The notes beneath the pieces were generated by a model. That model was not told the DNA's origin, made no database searches, and saw only the letters and a program-made list of their open reading frames with translations. From the NCBI GenBank assembly GCA_020634245.1, contig JACKCC010000014.1, positions 186,001-250,000 on the forward strand: a DNA stretch of 64,000 bases, in the 5' to 3' direction. Positions 43,046 to 54,102 of the stretch are shown here, piece after piece. Origin of the DNA: Ardenticatenaceae bacterium (lineage in GTDB: Bacteria; Chloroflexota; Anaerolineae; Promineifilales; Promineifilaceae). Position 1 is the first letter of the stretch. Each line of letters begins with the position of its first letter. The position numbers and the translations under genes are program-made.

Positions 43046-44818
43046 ATGTACATTCTGGGAATCTCTTGTTTTTATCACGATTCGGCGGCGGCGCTGCTGG
43101 CCGACGGCCAGTTGGTAGCTGCGGCCGAGGAAGAGCGGTTCAGCCGCCTCAAACACGATTCCGGTTTTCCTAAGCAGGCCATCGAATTTTGCCTGAAGCA
43201 AGCCGGGATTACGTCCAATGATCTGGATTACGTGGTTTTTTACGAAAAACCGCTGCTCAAATTCGAGCGCATTTTGAAAACGCATCTCTCGACCTTTCCC
43301 CGCTCCTGGCGCGTTTTTGGCGAGGCGATGATTGCCTGGTTGGGCGACAAATTGTGGGTCAAAACACACATTCAGGAAGGTGTGGGCGTGCCACCGGAAA
43401 AAATTCTGTTTGTGGACCATCACATGTCCCATGCGGCCAGTGCGTTTTTGGCTTCGCCGTTTGAGGAAGCGGCCGTTCTCACGGTAGACGGCGTTGGTGA
43501 ATGGACGACAACAGCAAAAGGTACGGCATACGGCCGTTTCGATGGCAGCGCCAGCAGTATTACCCTGAGCGAAGAGCAGCGATTCCCCCACTCCCTGGGG
43601 CTGCTCTATTCCGCTTTTACCGCTTTCCTGGGTTTTCGCGTCAACAACGGCGAATACAAAGTCATGGGCATGTCGCCTTACGGCCAGCCAAACTACCTGG
43701 ACAAGATAGAAAAATTGTTCAAGGTGTACGACGATGGCAGCTTTTGGATGGACATGGATTATTTCAGCTACCATTACTCGCACAGCGCCACCTACAACCA
43801 GAAATTCATCGACTTGTTTGGCCCGCCGCGCGTTCACAGTGATAATTTCTACACGACCAAGACCAATCCCGAATCCAATCCCAACGATCCGCAGGTCATA
43901 CAAAATCAATATTACGCCGACGTGGCCGCCAGCATCCAGCATGTGACCGAAGACGTGATGTTGAAGATGCTGCGCTCCCTGCATGCCCAAACCGGGATGA
44001 AGAACGTTTGTCTGGCCGGTGGGGTGGCGTTGAACAGTAAAGCCAACGGCCGTTTCCTGCGTGAGACTCCCTTCGAGAATATCTTCATCCAGCCGGCGGC
44101 CGGGGACAGCGGCGGGGCGCTGGGTGCCGCCCTGTATGTTTACCACGTGCTGCTGGGTAAACCACGCCAGTTTGTGCAGGAGCATAATTACTGGGGTGCG
44201 GAATATGGCGAGGATGAGATAGCAACGGCCGTTTCCGCCAGCGGCTACAAATATGAAACCATCCCCAGCGAAACCGCCCTCACCGAGCGCGTCGTCGATG
44301 ATTTGCTGCAAGGCAAAGTCATTGCCTGGTTCCAGGGGCGTTTTGAGTGGGGGCCGCGGGCGCTGGGCAGCCGCAGCATCATGGCCGACCCGCGCCGCGC
44401 CGAGATGAAAGAAATCATCAATGCCGTCATCAAATTCCGCGAACCGTTCCGTCCATTTGCTCCCGTCATCACCGAAGAGGCTGTTTCCGACTACTTTGAG
44501 GATACCGATGTAGCTACCAATTACATGCCCCGCTTTATGCTTACCGTCGAACGGTTCAAAGAGGGGCCAGGTCAGCAGGTACCGGCTGTCAACCACTTGG
44601 GCACTGGGCGGCTGCAAAGCGTACGCCGCGAATGGAATCCGCGTTACTACGACGTGATCCACCAGTTTGGGCAAGCTACAGGTGTGCCTATTTTAGTCAA
44701 CACCAGCTTTAATCTGCGCGGCGAACCCATCGTCAACACACCGGCCAATGCGCTGAAAACCTTCACCAACAGCGACATTAGCACGCTGGTGTTGGACAAA
44801 ATGATTGTACGCAAATAA
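43046..44818 (+). CDS. NodU/CmcH-family carbamoyltransferase
   Basis: 590 residues. N-terminal Kae1-like domain: GISCFYHDSAAALLADGQLV, EEERFSRLKHDSGFP, metal-binding VDHHMSHAASAFL and LTVDGVGEWTTTAKGTAYG. C-terminal domain: WFQGRFEWGPRALGSRSIM, RRAEMKEIINAVIKFREPF, and NTSFNLRGEPIVNTP. Transfers carbamoyl from carbamoyl phosphate to a hydroxyl group on a small molecule, sugar or lipid. The neighbouring SGNH, DUF5989 and membrane proteins suggest a surface glycan or lipid acceptor. Confidence 0.93.
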   Translation: MYILGISCFYHDSAAALLADGQLVAAAEEERFSRLKHDSGFPKQAIEFCLKQAGITSNDLDYVVFYEKPLLKFERILKTHLSTFPRSWRVFGEAMIAWLGDKLWVKTHIQEGVGVPPEKILFVDHHMSHAASAFLASPFEEAAVLTVDGVGEWTTTAKGTAYGRFDGSASSITLSEEQRFPHSLGLLYSAFTAFLGFRVNNGEYKVMGMSPYGQPNYLDKIEKLFKVYDDGSFWMDMDYFSYHYSHSATYNQKFIDLFGPPRVHSDNFYTTKTNPESNPNDPQVIQNQYYADVAASIQHVTEDVMLKMLRSLHAQTGMKNVCLAGGVALNSKANGRFLRETPFENIFIQPAAGDSGGALGAALYVYHVLLGKPRQFVQEHNYWGAEYGEDEIATAVSASGYKYETIPSETALTERVVDDLLQGKVIAWFQGRFEWGPRALGSRSIMADPRRAEMKEIINAVIKFREPFRPFAPVITEEAVSDYFEDTDVATNYMPRFMLTVERFKEGPGQQVPAVNHLGTGRLQSVRREWNPRYYDVIHQFGQATGVPILVNTSFNLRGEPIVNTPANALKTFTNSDISTLVLDKMIVRK

Positions 44819-44832
44819 TCTATTGGTTTTTT

Positions 44833-47079
44833 TTACCGGCTAACTTCCAGTGGAATATCAACCGCATCACCCCCGCCGTCTTGTCGGGCCAGACGCGCCC
44901 CGTTGACCGGATCATACAGGCCAACCTGGATGGTGTAGATGCCGGGCGGTAAATCTGGCGGCAAAACCAGGCGGTGCAAATCGTCGATCCAGTCCCCTTC
45001 TTGCCACAGCAATGTGGGATAAAAATTATTGACCGGCGGCGCGTCGGCCCCGGCCAGCCATTCGCCGTTTTCATTGAGCAGTTGGACGAAGACGGTGTAA
45101 TCTTGGGTGGGCGTCTCGTTGGCTTGCCAGTATAGTGTCAACGATTCCGGATCACCTGGGACCAAATCATAGCCGGCCAGGGTAATGCCTTCGGCGAAGG
45201 GGATGTTTGTTTCTGTTTGGGGCATTGTGGGATGGGTTTGACCGGCTGCCAGACGGGCCGGTTCGCCAACCAGCAGCGGGTTAACGGCCGTACCATCAGG
45301 CCACGTCGCCGGTAACGGCCGTTCCGCTTCATCGTCATACAAACTTACTGAAACGAGCAGTTGACTGGGAGCGATAGCGTTCTTGCCGACGTAAACATGA
45401 TACTCGTCGCGCCAGATTTGCCCCGGCTGCCAGCGGCTGGTGGGAATCATGCCCCCGGCCGGGAAGCGGTTGACCGATCCCACCGATTCCAATTCCCGTC
45501 CCAGCAAATGCACCGAACTGACATAGTCCTGGCTGACCGGCGTGATGGATTGCCAGTACAAAACCAGTTTGATTGGGTTCCCGGATGGTTCTGTACTTTG
45601 GCCGGGTTCCATCTCCACACCGACCAGTTGGATAATGCCATCTTCGGCCTGGAACGCGACTGGGCCAAACTGGGCGGAAGGGGGTACGGCCGTTACCGGT
45701 TCCGGGGAAGCGTAAGCCGGGCGAATTACGAAAAACAAGGCATATAGAGTCGTCGCTAAACCTAATCCAGGCCAGAGCCAGGCCAGCCGCTCGCCGGGAA
45801 CGGGCAGTCGGCTCAAGCCATAAGCCAGTCCCAGAGCCAGCGGCACAATCGCCGGGAATAGCAGCCGTCCCTGAGCCGCTTCTGTTTGCATCATGAAGGT
45901 AACCAATCCGCCATAAACTGCCAGCACCCAACCGGCAAGTAGGAATCCGGGCATCCAGGGTTTTTGGAGACTGGAGACGAGAGATTGGAGACTAATCTCT
46001 CGTCTCGCTAATTTTGCTTTTGTGACTGCCCCCAGCAGTGCCAGAACAGCCATACCGCTCCAAACCCAGTAAATCCAGTCCGGCGCGCGTAAGTTAAACC
46101 AGCCAAAAATAGCAATGAGGGATAGCCAGAGGCCATCTGATTCGGCCAGCACCTGCCACAAGCTGAATTCCCGATCGCCGCCAGCAAAGCGAATGAACTG
46201 GTTGGTTGCTGTCCAATCGCCATACAATTGCCGGTTGCGCCACCAAAGCCAACCGGCGATGAGCAAAACCGGGGCAATGACGAGAAAAAGATGAATGATT
46301 AAAGATTGAAGCCTGTTTTTAGGCTCCGGTTTCCAATCTCTAATCGCCAATAGGACCAGAACGCCTAGGGCGTAAACCAACAACAGGACACCGGCGTTTT
46401 TGGTGAGGGCGGCCAGACCGAGGGTAATACCGAGCAGGAGAAGGCGGGGTGGGGTAACGACTGTAAACCACAACCGCAGCAGTTGCCAGATCACCAGCGA
46501 ACTGAGAAAGGTGATCAACGTATCATTGCTAATCGCGCCGTGAATGAAGTCAAACTGGGGCAGGAATGCCACCAGGGCCGTGGCTAATAGCGCTCGATTT
46601 TCCTGCTCTGGCCAAAAGAAACGGCCGCTGCCATAAATACACAGCAGCGTTCCCAATCCCAACAACACCGACAGGCCGCGCAGCAGATGGGTGGCCAGGA
46701 CAAGTCCCTGCCAGGGCCATGCTTCATAGGGTGTGTGGATAAACCGATTAACGTTGGCTAAAGCAGTGGCGTTACCAATCCAGGCAAAAAGATTAAGCTG
46801 GATTTGCTCTCTGGCGTCAGCCGTGTCAATGGGGGTGATAAGCAGGGAACCGAGTAAGTAGTATAGTGGCGGTTGGGCTGCTTCCTGACTGAGCCATTCG
46901 TCGTAGCTATCGTCAAGTGGAATGACTGGGAGATGGCCGGTATCGGCGATGTATTGAGCGGTGAAATAATGCCAATGTTCGTCAGGCGCTTCAAACAGCG
47001 GGGTCACGATGCTGTAGGCCAGAGCAATGGCTAAATACAGGAGCAAAATTAGCAGCAGGCGCGAGTGACGATTTTTCAT
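44833..47079 (-). CDS. GT-C membrane glycosyltransferase
   Basis: 748 residues. Starts RLLLILLLYLAIALAYSIVT, a membrane segment; acidic pair of the first outer loop in PLFEAPDEHWHYFTAQYIAD. About ten more membrane segments, then a soluble C-terminus from about 485 with two similar beta-sandwich-like modules (SLTLYWQANETPTQDYTVFV; IKLVLYWQSITPVSQDYVSS). Two internal cytoplasmic-loop stretches are encoded by tandem-repeat palindromes. Its ATG overlaps the pseudogene stop (ATGA). Confidence 0.82.
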   Translation of the reverse strand: MKNRHSRLLLILLLYLAIALAYSIVTPLFEAPDEHWHYFTAQYIADTGHLPVIPLDDSYDEWLSQEAAQPPLYYLLGSLLITPIDTADAREQIQLNLFAWIGNATALANVNRFIHTPYEAWPWQGLVLATHLLRGLSVLLGLGTLLCIYGSGRFFWPEQENRALLATALVAFLPQFDFIHGAISNDTLITFLSSLVIWQLLRLWFTVVTPPRLLLLGITLGLAALTKNAGVLLLVYALGVLVLLAIRDWKPEPKNRLQSLIIHLFLVIAPVLLIAGWLWWRNRQLYGDWTATNQFIRFAGGDREFSLWQVLAESDGLWLSLIAIFGWFNLRAPDWIYWVWSGMAVLALLGAVTKAKLARREISLQSLVSSLQKPWMPGFLLAGWVLAVYGGLVTFMMQTEAAQGRLLFPAIVPLALGLAYGLSRLPVPGERLAWLWPGLGLATTLYALFFVIRPAYASPEPVTAVPPSAQFGPVAFQAEDGIIQLVGVEMEPGQSTEPSGNPIKLVLYWQSITPVSQDYVSSVHLLGRELESVGSVNRFPAGGMIPTSRWQPGQIWRDEYHVYVGKNAIAPSQLLVSVSLYDDEAERPLPATWPDGTAVNPLLVGEPARLAAGQTHPTMPQTETNIPFAEGITLAGYDLVPGDPESLTLYWQANETPTQDYTVFVQLLNENGEWLAGADAPPVNNFYPTLLWQEGDWIDDLHRLVLPPDLPPGIYTIQVGLYDPVNGARLARQDGGGDAVDIPLEVSR
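45965..46010. repeat. Tandem-repeat palindrome (gagactgg family) inside coding sequence
   Basis: GGAGACTGGAGACGAGAGAT and complement ATCTCTCGTCTCG. It lies in the frame of the GT-C gene and encodes the stretch LARREISLQSLVSSLQ between membrane segments. The unit is the same as at 3079 and 3753. Confidence 0.75.
46291..46346. repeat. Second in-frame palindrome within the GT-C gene
   Basis: GATGAATGATTAAAGATTGA on the left, GGCTCC/CAATCTCTAATC on the right. Encodes the polar loop DWKPEPKNRLQSLIIH. Weaker match to the tandem-repeat pattern than 45965. Confidence 0.5.
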
Positions 47080-48146
47080 GGCAGGGTGATTGTACCCAAA
47101 ATGAATTGGTTGTGTTCTTGGGGTTGCCCATTTTGGCTGACCAACGACCGTTCCCCCGTTTCCGGATCGAATAAACCGGCAATCAAGGGGTACGTGCCAA
47201 CCGGCAAATCAGGCGATAGAGTGAAAGTATAAGTATCAGTTAGCACCTCGCCAACGCGCCATCTGCGGCTGGGCCACAGCCCACCCACGGGCACGAAGCT
47301 CTGTTGGGCAGCAATCTCGCCTACCAGATGCACAAAGGAAAAATAATTTATATCGGGCACGGCTTTGGCCTGCCAATAAAGAACCACATCCAATGTGTAT
47401 ACTGTTTGCTCATAAACAAACCCACTGAGTTGAATGTCGGGGCCAAAATCGACCTGAATTGGCCAGACGTTATCGGGTAGCGTAGTGATTAACGGTCACG
47501 GCTTGACTCTGATTTCGCCTAAAACGTTAGCGTCACCGGCCCAGGGTCGCCAGAACGGCCGTCCGCCAATTACCTGGCTGCCATTGGCCAGTCGCCAACG
47601 TAACTGGTAGCGGCCTGGCTCGAATTCTGGACGGAAGTAAAGGCTGGTGGGTTCCGCGATGGGCATGTTGGTGGGCCAAATCGTCAGCCAAATCGTCCCC
47701 AGACCCAATCCGATGGAAGCTGGCCGGATGAGGTTGATAGCCAAAATTGTGCCTTGCCACGGAAATTGCTCCCGCGCCGGGTCGTGGATAACAAGATTTT
47801 TATTGCGGATTTGGTTGGGATTGCCAATGAAGGCGTACAGGTTTTTATGATGAACTTTAGGCAGGTCGCTGGTATTGATCCAGGACGTCAGCCCGGCCAT
47901 CAACAAATAATAGAGAGGCGGTTGTGCGCCTTCTTGCAGCCACATGCCAGGGTTTTCCGGATCCAGGACAGCCAGCGAGTGCTCCGTTTGCATGTACTTG
48001 ACCACCGGGTAATGTTTGTATTCATCAGATGATTCTAACGGCGGCGTGACCAGCAGATAGCTGACTCCCAACAAGAGATAAGCCAAGAGAATGATTACCA
48101 GGGCACGGTTGAACTTAAACGGGCATGAAACGAGTCGCTCTGTCAT
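47076..48146 (-). pseudogene. Degraded GT-C glycosyltransferase
   Basis: The N-terminal ~150 residues (LLLGVSYLLVTPPLESSDEY and EGAQPPLYYLLMAGLTSWIN) match the start of the neighbouring intact protein, but the middle membrane region (several hundred residues) is missing and the sequence jumps to a beta-rich end (YFRPEFEPGRYQLRWRLANG). A single in-frame TGA at 47496-47498 then interrupts it, and the rest continues in the same frame to LYWQAKAVPDINYFSFVHLV at the C-terminus. One stop and one deletion therefore explain the whole locus. Divergent from the next gene. Confidence 0.8.
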
Positions 48147-48200
48147 CAGGATAGGAATAATTTGTCAGCTTATAACCATAGTCTATACTAGTTTTTCGTT

Positions 48201-50963
48201 ATGCACAGTACCGACTCTGTTCTTGTCCGCCGACGATTGGGTGGTTGGCTCCTGGTCTTATTAACAGCCTGGGGGATTTGGCTTTGGAACCTCAATCTGA
48301 GCGAGCTTTCTTTTGATGAGTCGGCCACATACTTTGTAGCTAATCGACCCCCACTGGAGATTTTACATTATCTGCTTGGCGCCGCTCACGAGCATCCGCC
48401 CGTTTATTATTTGCTGATCCGCGGCTGGATGGCGCTGGCTGGAACTGGCGAATTTGCGCTGCGCTATTTTTCATTGCTGATGGGTACAGTTGCGTTGGCG
48501 CTCATTGGCTGGCTGGCTCGACTGGTGGCAAGGTCGGCGCAGTCCGGTTTGTTATTGGGACTGGTAACGGCCGTTCTCCTTACTTTTACTCCTGCGATGG
48601 TGTTCTACGTCCGTAACGCGCGTATGTACTCACTGGTTATCGTGTGGTCAATTCTATCGGCGGGACTGTTGTGGCGGGATTGGGTCAGTACGGATAAACG
48701 GCCGTGTTGGACGGCCGTGTTGGCTTTAATGCTGGTCAACGGACTGTCTCTATTTACCCATTATTACCTCATTTTGTTAGTGGCTGCCCAACCGCTAATA
48801 CTGCTGGCTGTTCGCCGCTGGCGGCCGCTGTCCGTCTGGATGGCGATGCACAGTATCCCGGCGCTGGCCGGGGGCGTCTGGCTGCTGTTGGCAACTGGCT
48901 TACAGAACACCCTGGCCAACGTGTTAGCCGAATTCAGCCATCTATCGCTGCCGTCAACCAATCATGTTGTGTTGTTTTTGAGTGCATTAGCTGCCAGCCC
49001 ACTCACTAGAACGCCCCTGTGGAAAATGTGGGTTTTGCTGGTATTACTCGTTGGCGGGGTTACGCTGGCGTGGCGAATACAAGCTCATAGAGGAATTTGG
49101 CTGCTGCTTTCATTAGTTACACCTTTTGTCCTGACTTATGTGCTGCCTCGCGAACCGCAAGCCCGTTACCTTATCTACTTGTTGCCATTAGCAGCGCTAA
49201 CGATTGCCCATACAATCACCCTGCCAGCCATGTTCGCCAAACGTCGCGGCCGGGGAATTGGTTTGTCGTTAGCGCTGCTGCTGCCGGCAGTATGGATGTT
49301 AAGTGATATAGGTCTGGGTTTGGTGTTGAATAACAATGGTTCCCACTATGGTCAGGCTTTACGGACTGTCCAGGCCAATGCGCGCCCCGGCGATCAAGCG
49401 TTGTTTTATGGCCCCTGGCAGCTTATCCCCTTCCAGTATTACAATCCTGGTCAACTACCTCCGATTACAGTACTGCCGAAACGGGTACCACCGGTGTTGG
49501 ACGCGGCACAAGCTGAGCCGGTGTTGGCTAATTTAATGGCCCAGGCGGGACGACTCTGGGTTGTGCCAATGGCTGTTGATGCTGCCGATCCTGATTATTT
49601 TGTGTGGCAGTGGCTGCGGGAACACGCCCATCCTGTCTGGTGGCTAGATGAGTTGCAGCTTTTTGTACCGGCTTTACCAATTGATGCACCTATAGAACAG
49701 TTGGATATGGCTTTTGCTGATGACCTGGTTCTGGAACAGGTTGTTCACGATCCGCTGCCGGTAGCTGCCGGAGATGCTTTGCGGCTCACGTTAATCTGGC
49801 AGGGGTTACGGCCGTTTCCCGATGGCATTGAAGCCGCGTTAACCCTGGTCGACGAGTCGAGTAGACAATGGCAGAGTGCCGATTTCCGGTTGGACGTTGG
49901 GGAAGAACAAGGTCTTATTAAGGTCTACTGGGGCATGATTATCCCCCAGGGTGCGCCACCCGGAACCTATCGGGTCCAGTTGCGGCTGGTCGATAGAACG
50001 ACGAATGTTTCTCTGCGCACATCAGACGAAGAAACAGTTACTTTATTGTCAATTGCTGTAACTGAACCGGCTCTCCCGGCCGTGTTATCAAACATAGCCG
50101 GCGCAACGAATATTGATATTTGTGCGTCTGGTGGCGGTACTTGTGTGAAACTGGTTGGTATTGAACCGGGTGGTGTCGATTTTCAGCCTGGGTATCCACT
50201 GCCACTGACGCTGCATTGGCAAGGGCAGCCGCCTGATTTGCCCGATCTGAAACTGCGGCTGCAAATTGTATCCGATCCGTGGCTGCCGGGTGTTAGTCAC
50301 ACTCCGATACTGACGCAAACGACGACACTGACGCCAAACTATACTTCGTCAAATTGGCCGCCTGGTCGCCTGGTGACGATGCCTTATATCCTCGATTTAC
50401 CACCGGACATAAATCCAGGGCGGGCGCAGGTGGCGCTGTCGGTGATAGATGGTAACGGCCGTTTCTGGGCAACTACTGATGGACAGGAAACAGTCAACTT
50501 GTTTCCAGTTGTCATTGAGGAACGCCCCACACTGCGACGCTTGCCCGCCGGTCTGGAACGGTTGTCGGTCAATTTTGGGGATGAAGTAGGATTACGGGGG
50601 TATCGGGTCAATGGCTCAGTCTGTCCTGGCGAACAGATCCAGGTGGATTATGCCTGGTATGCGGCGAAACGGCCGTCTGCCATTTACGCCGCCTTCAATC
50701 ACCTGGTTACGACTGATGAAGTCGCGGTCGCCCAGGTTGATGGGTGGCCGCAAGGTGGGCGACTCCTGACAACCCAATGGCAGCCGGGCGAATACATTGA
50801 AGATAGTTTTGTACTCGACATCCCGGCCGATGTTGTCCCGGGTCCCTACACCCTTTACGTAGGCCTTTACAATGCCGCAACCGGTGATCGCCTGCCGGCT
50901 GTACAGAATAACGAACGCTTGCCATCTGACCGGGTACCTTTGACAGTGCTTACCTGCGAGTAA
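48201..50963 (+). CDS. Large GT-C membrane glycosyltransferase
   Basis: 920 residues. Membrane segments from residue 12 to about 395; acidic pair in LSELSFDESATYFVANRPPL, and HEHPPVYYLLIRGWMALAG as in family 39 enzymes, with TPAMVFYVRNARMYSLVIVW. The C-terminal ~450 residues are extracytoplasmic and contain repeated modules of the kind LYWQ/LTLIWQGL and TLHWQGQPPDLPDLKLRLQI, shared with the two neighbouring GT-C proteins. No acceptor can be assigned. Confidence 0.82.
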   Translation: MHSTDSVLVRRRLGGWLLVLLTAWGIWLWNLNLSELSFDESATYFVANRPPLEILHYLLGAAHEHPPVYYLLIRGWMALAGTGEFALRYFSLLMGTVALALIGWLARLVARSAQSGLLLGLVTAVLLTFTPAMVFYVRNARMYSLVIVWSILSAGLLWRDWVSTDKRPCWTAVLALMLVNGLSLFTHYYLILLVAAQPLILLAVRRWRPLSVWMAMHSIPALAGGVWLLLATGLQNTLANVLAEFSHLSLPSTNHVVLFLSALAASPLTRTPLWKMWVLLVLLVGGVTLAWRIQAHRGIWLLLSLVTPFVLTYVLPREPQARYLIYLLPLAALTIAHTITLPAMFAKRRGRGIGLSLALLLPAVWMLSDIGLGLVLNNNGSHYGQALRTVQANARPGDQALFYGPWQLIPFQYYNPGQLPPITVLPKRVPPVLDAAQAEPVLANLMAQAGRLWVVPMAVDAADPDYFVWQWLREHAHPVWWLDELQLFVPALPIDAPIEQLDMAFADDLVLEQVVHDPLPVAAGDALRLTLIWQGLRPFPDGIEAALTLVDESSRQWQSADFRLDVGEEQGLIKVYWGMIIPQGAPPGTYRVQLRLVDRTTNVSLRTSDEETVTLLSIAVTEPALPAVLSNIAGATNIDICASGGGTCVKLVGIEPGGVDFQPGYPLPLTLHWQGQPPDLPDLKLRLQIVSDPWLPGVSHTPILTQTTTLTPNYTSSNWPPGRLVTMPYILDLPPDINPGRAQVALSVIDGNGRFWATTDGQETVNLFPVVIEERPTLRRLPAGLERLSVNFGDEVGLRGYRVNGSVCPGEQIQVDYAWYAAKRPSAIYAAFNHLVTTDEVAVAQVDGWPQGGRLLTTQWQPGEYIEDSFVLDIPADVVPGPYTLYVGLYNAATGDRLPAVQNNERLPSDRVPLTVLTCE

Positions 50964-51210
50964 TTTGGCAGGTTGCTGCCGAATCGATGGGATAAGGTCA
51001 CATATCATCCGTCCTGCGCTATCATCTGCCAGTGATAAATGACTTGTAATGCCTGACGTACCCCCCTGTTTTTATAGACTGAGCGGATCGTGAAGAATTG
51101 GACAAAAGACCATAGGTAGGGTAACATCATTTACACTGCTAGGAGTGTGTCAGGGCATTTTCTCCTGCCTTGTGCTCCTGACAGCAACGCTTCAAATTAA
51201 GGAATTATTT

Positions 51211-52275
51211 GTGGATCAAACTGAACAACTTCTGAAATCGCTAACAGAGGCCCACGGGGTCCCCGGCTACGAGACAGAGATCCGCGCATTGTTACGCCAA
51301 TACATGGAGCCATTGGGTACAATCAGCCAGGACAAATTAGGCAGTGTTGTTTGTACTAAATTCGGGGATGGGCCAACGGTCATGTTGGCCGGGCACATGG
51401 ACGAAATCGGGTTTATGGTGGCCCATGTCACAAAAGAAGGTTTCCTGAAATTTCAACAGCTTGGCGGCTGGTGGGATCAGGTGTTGTTGGGACACCGCGT
51501 TATCATTAAAACGCATAAAGGGGATGTCACAGGTGTTATTGGCGCTAAGCCACCCCATTTGCTTCCGGCAGAGGAACGAAGCAAAGTTGTTGTGAAAAAG
51601 GATATGTACATCGACATTGGTGCTTCTTCCCGTGAAGAAGTGGCTGAGGCTGGCGTTCGCGTAGGGGATCCGGTTGTGCCGTACAGCGAATTTGCTGTAT
51701 TGGCCAATCCTAAAACTTATATGTCGAAGGCGTTTGATAATCGTGTTGGTTGTGCGTTGGTTATTGATGCTCTGAAATATTTTCAAAGTGAGCCGCATGC
51801 CAATACGATTGTGGGTGTTCAAACTGTGATGGAAGAGGTTGGCTCGCGTGGTGCGGTCACTAGTGTGCGGGCGGCCAATCCTGATGTGGCTATTGTTTTA
51901 GAGTCGGATATTGCCGGTGATGTGCCCGGTATTGAGGAAGATGAATCGAGTGTTAAGATGGGCGGCGGCCCATCGTTAATGGTGTTTGATGCTCGGATGA
52001 TTCCTAATATTAAATTGCGTGATTTGGTGGTGGAAACGGCCGTTTCCCTCAACATTCCGCTGCAATTTTCAGTTATGCCCGGCGGCGCAACCGATGGCGC
52101 CGCCATTCATTTGCACAATACCGGTGTGCCGACCGTGGTCATTGGTGTTCCCGCCCGGCACATTCATAGTCACAGCTCTATAATCCACCGCGATGATTAC
52201 GATAATGCGGTGAGATTGGTAACGGCCGTTGTCGCCAAACTTGATGCGGCAACAGTAGAAAATCTAACAAAGTAA
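51211..52275 (+). CDS. M42-family metallo-aminopeptidase
   Basis: 354 residues from a GTG at 51211 with AAGGA seven bases upstream. Zinc peptidase of the tetrahedral aminopeptidase/FrvX type. Ligand blocks: MLAGHMDEIGFMV, KAFDNRVGCALVI, QTVMEEVGSRGAVTS, the Asp in VLESDIAGDVPG, and the final His near HIHSHSSIIHRDDYDNAVR. An earlier in-frame ATG (51145) gives a Leu-rich extension but has no ribosome site. A hairpin (TGTCAGG with CCTGACA, 51149-51183) lies in the leader. Confidence 0.93.
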   Translation: MDQTEQLLKSLTEAHGVPGYETEIRALLRQYMEPLGTISQDKLGSVVCTKFGDGPTVMLAGHMDEIGFMVAHVTKEGFLKFQQLGGWWDQVLLGHRVIIKTHKGDVTGVIGAKPPHLLPAEERSKVVVKKDMYIDIGASSREEVAEAGVRVGDPVVPYSEFAVLANPKTYMSKAFDNRVGCALVIDALKYFQSEPHANTIVGVQTVMEEVGSRGAVTSVRAANPDVAIVLESDIAGDVPGIEEDESSVKMGGGPSLMVFDARMIPNIKLRDLVVETAVSLNIPLQFSVMPGGATDGAAIHLHNTGVPTVVIGVPARHIHSHSSIIHRDDYDNAVRLVTAVVAKLDAATVENLTK

Positions 52276-52280
52276 CTAAA

Positions 52281-52354
52281 AATTTACGATTTTAGATTGA
52301 TGATTAACGAATTTGGATTCTGATCGTAAATCGACAATCACAAATCCCAAAATT
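52281..52354. repeat. Tandem-repeat palindrome, gattt family
   Basis: TTTACGATTTTAGATTGATG units and reverse-complement GATCGTAAATCGACAATCAC. Precedes the strong GAGGAGGT site of atpA. Confidence 0.65.
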
Positions 52355-52370
52355 CCGAGGAGGTTGGTGC

Positions 52371-54038
<1,668 letters not shown>

Positions 54039-54040
54039 GC

Positions 54041-54097
54041 GTGTCAAGTATCAAGTGCCATGTATCACGTGACACTTGACACCTGACACTTGACACA
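54041..54097. repeat. Tandem-repeat palindrome, gtgtcaag family
   Basis: GTGTCAAGTATCAAGTGCCA then ACGTGACACTTGACACCTGA and on to TTGACACAT. It lies between atpA and atpG and ends four bases before the atpG start, leaving no ribosome site. Same family as 56491. Confidence 0.85.
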
Positions 54098-54102
54098 TAT
54101 TT

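Noticed and set aside
42977..44674. 565-codon minus-strand open frame opposite the carbamoyltransferase
   Set aside because: Shadow frame. The plus-strand protein has all family motifs, while the minus-strand translation shows no recognisable domain and has no ribosome site.
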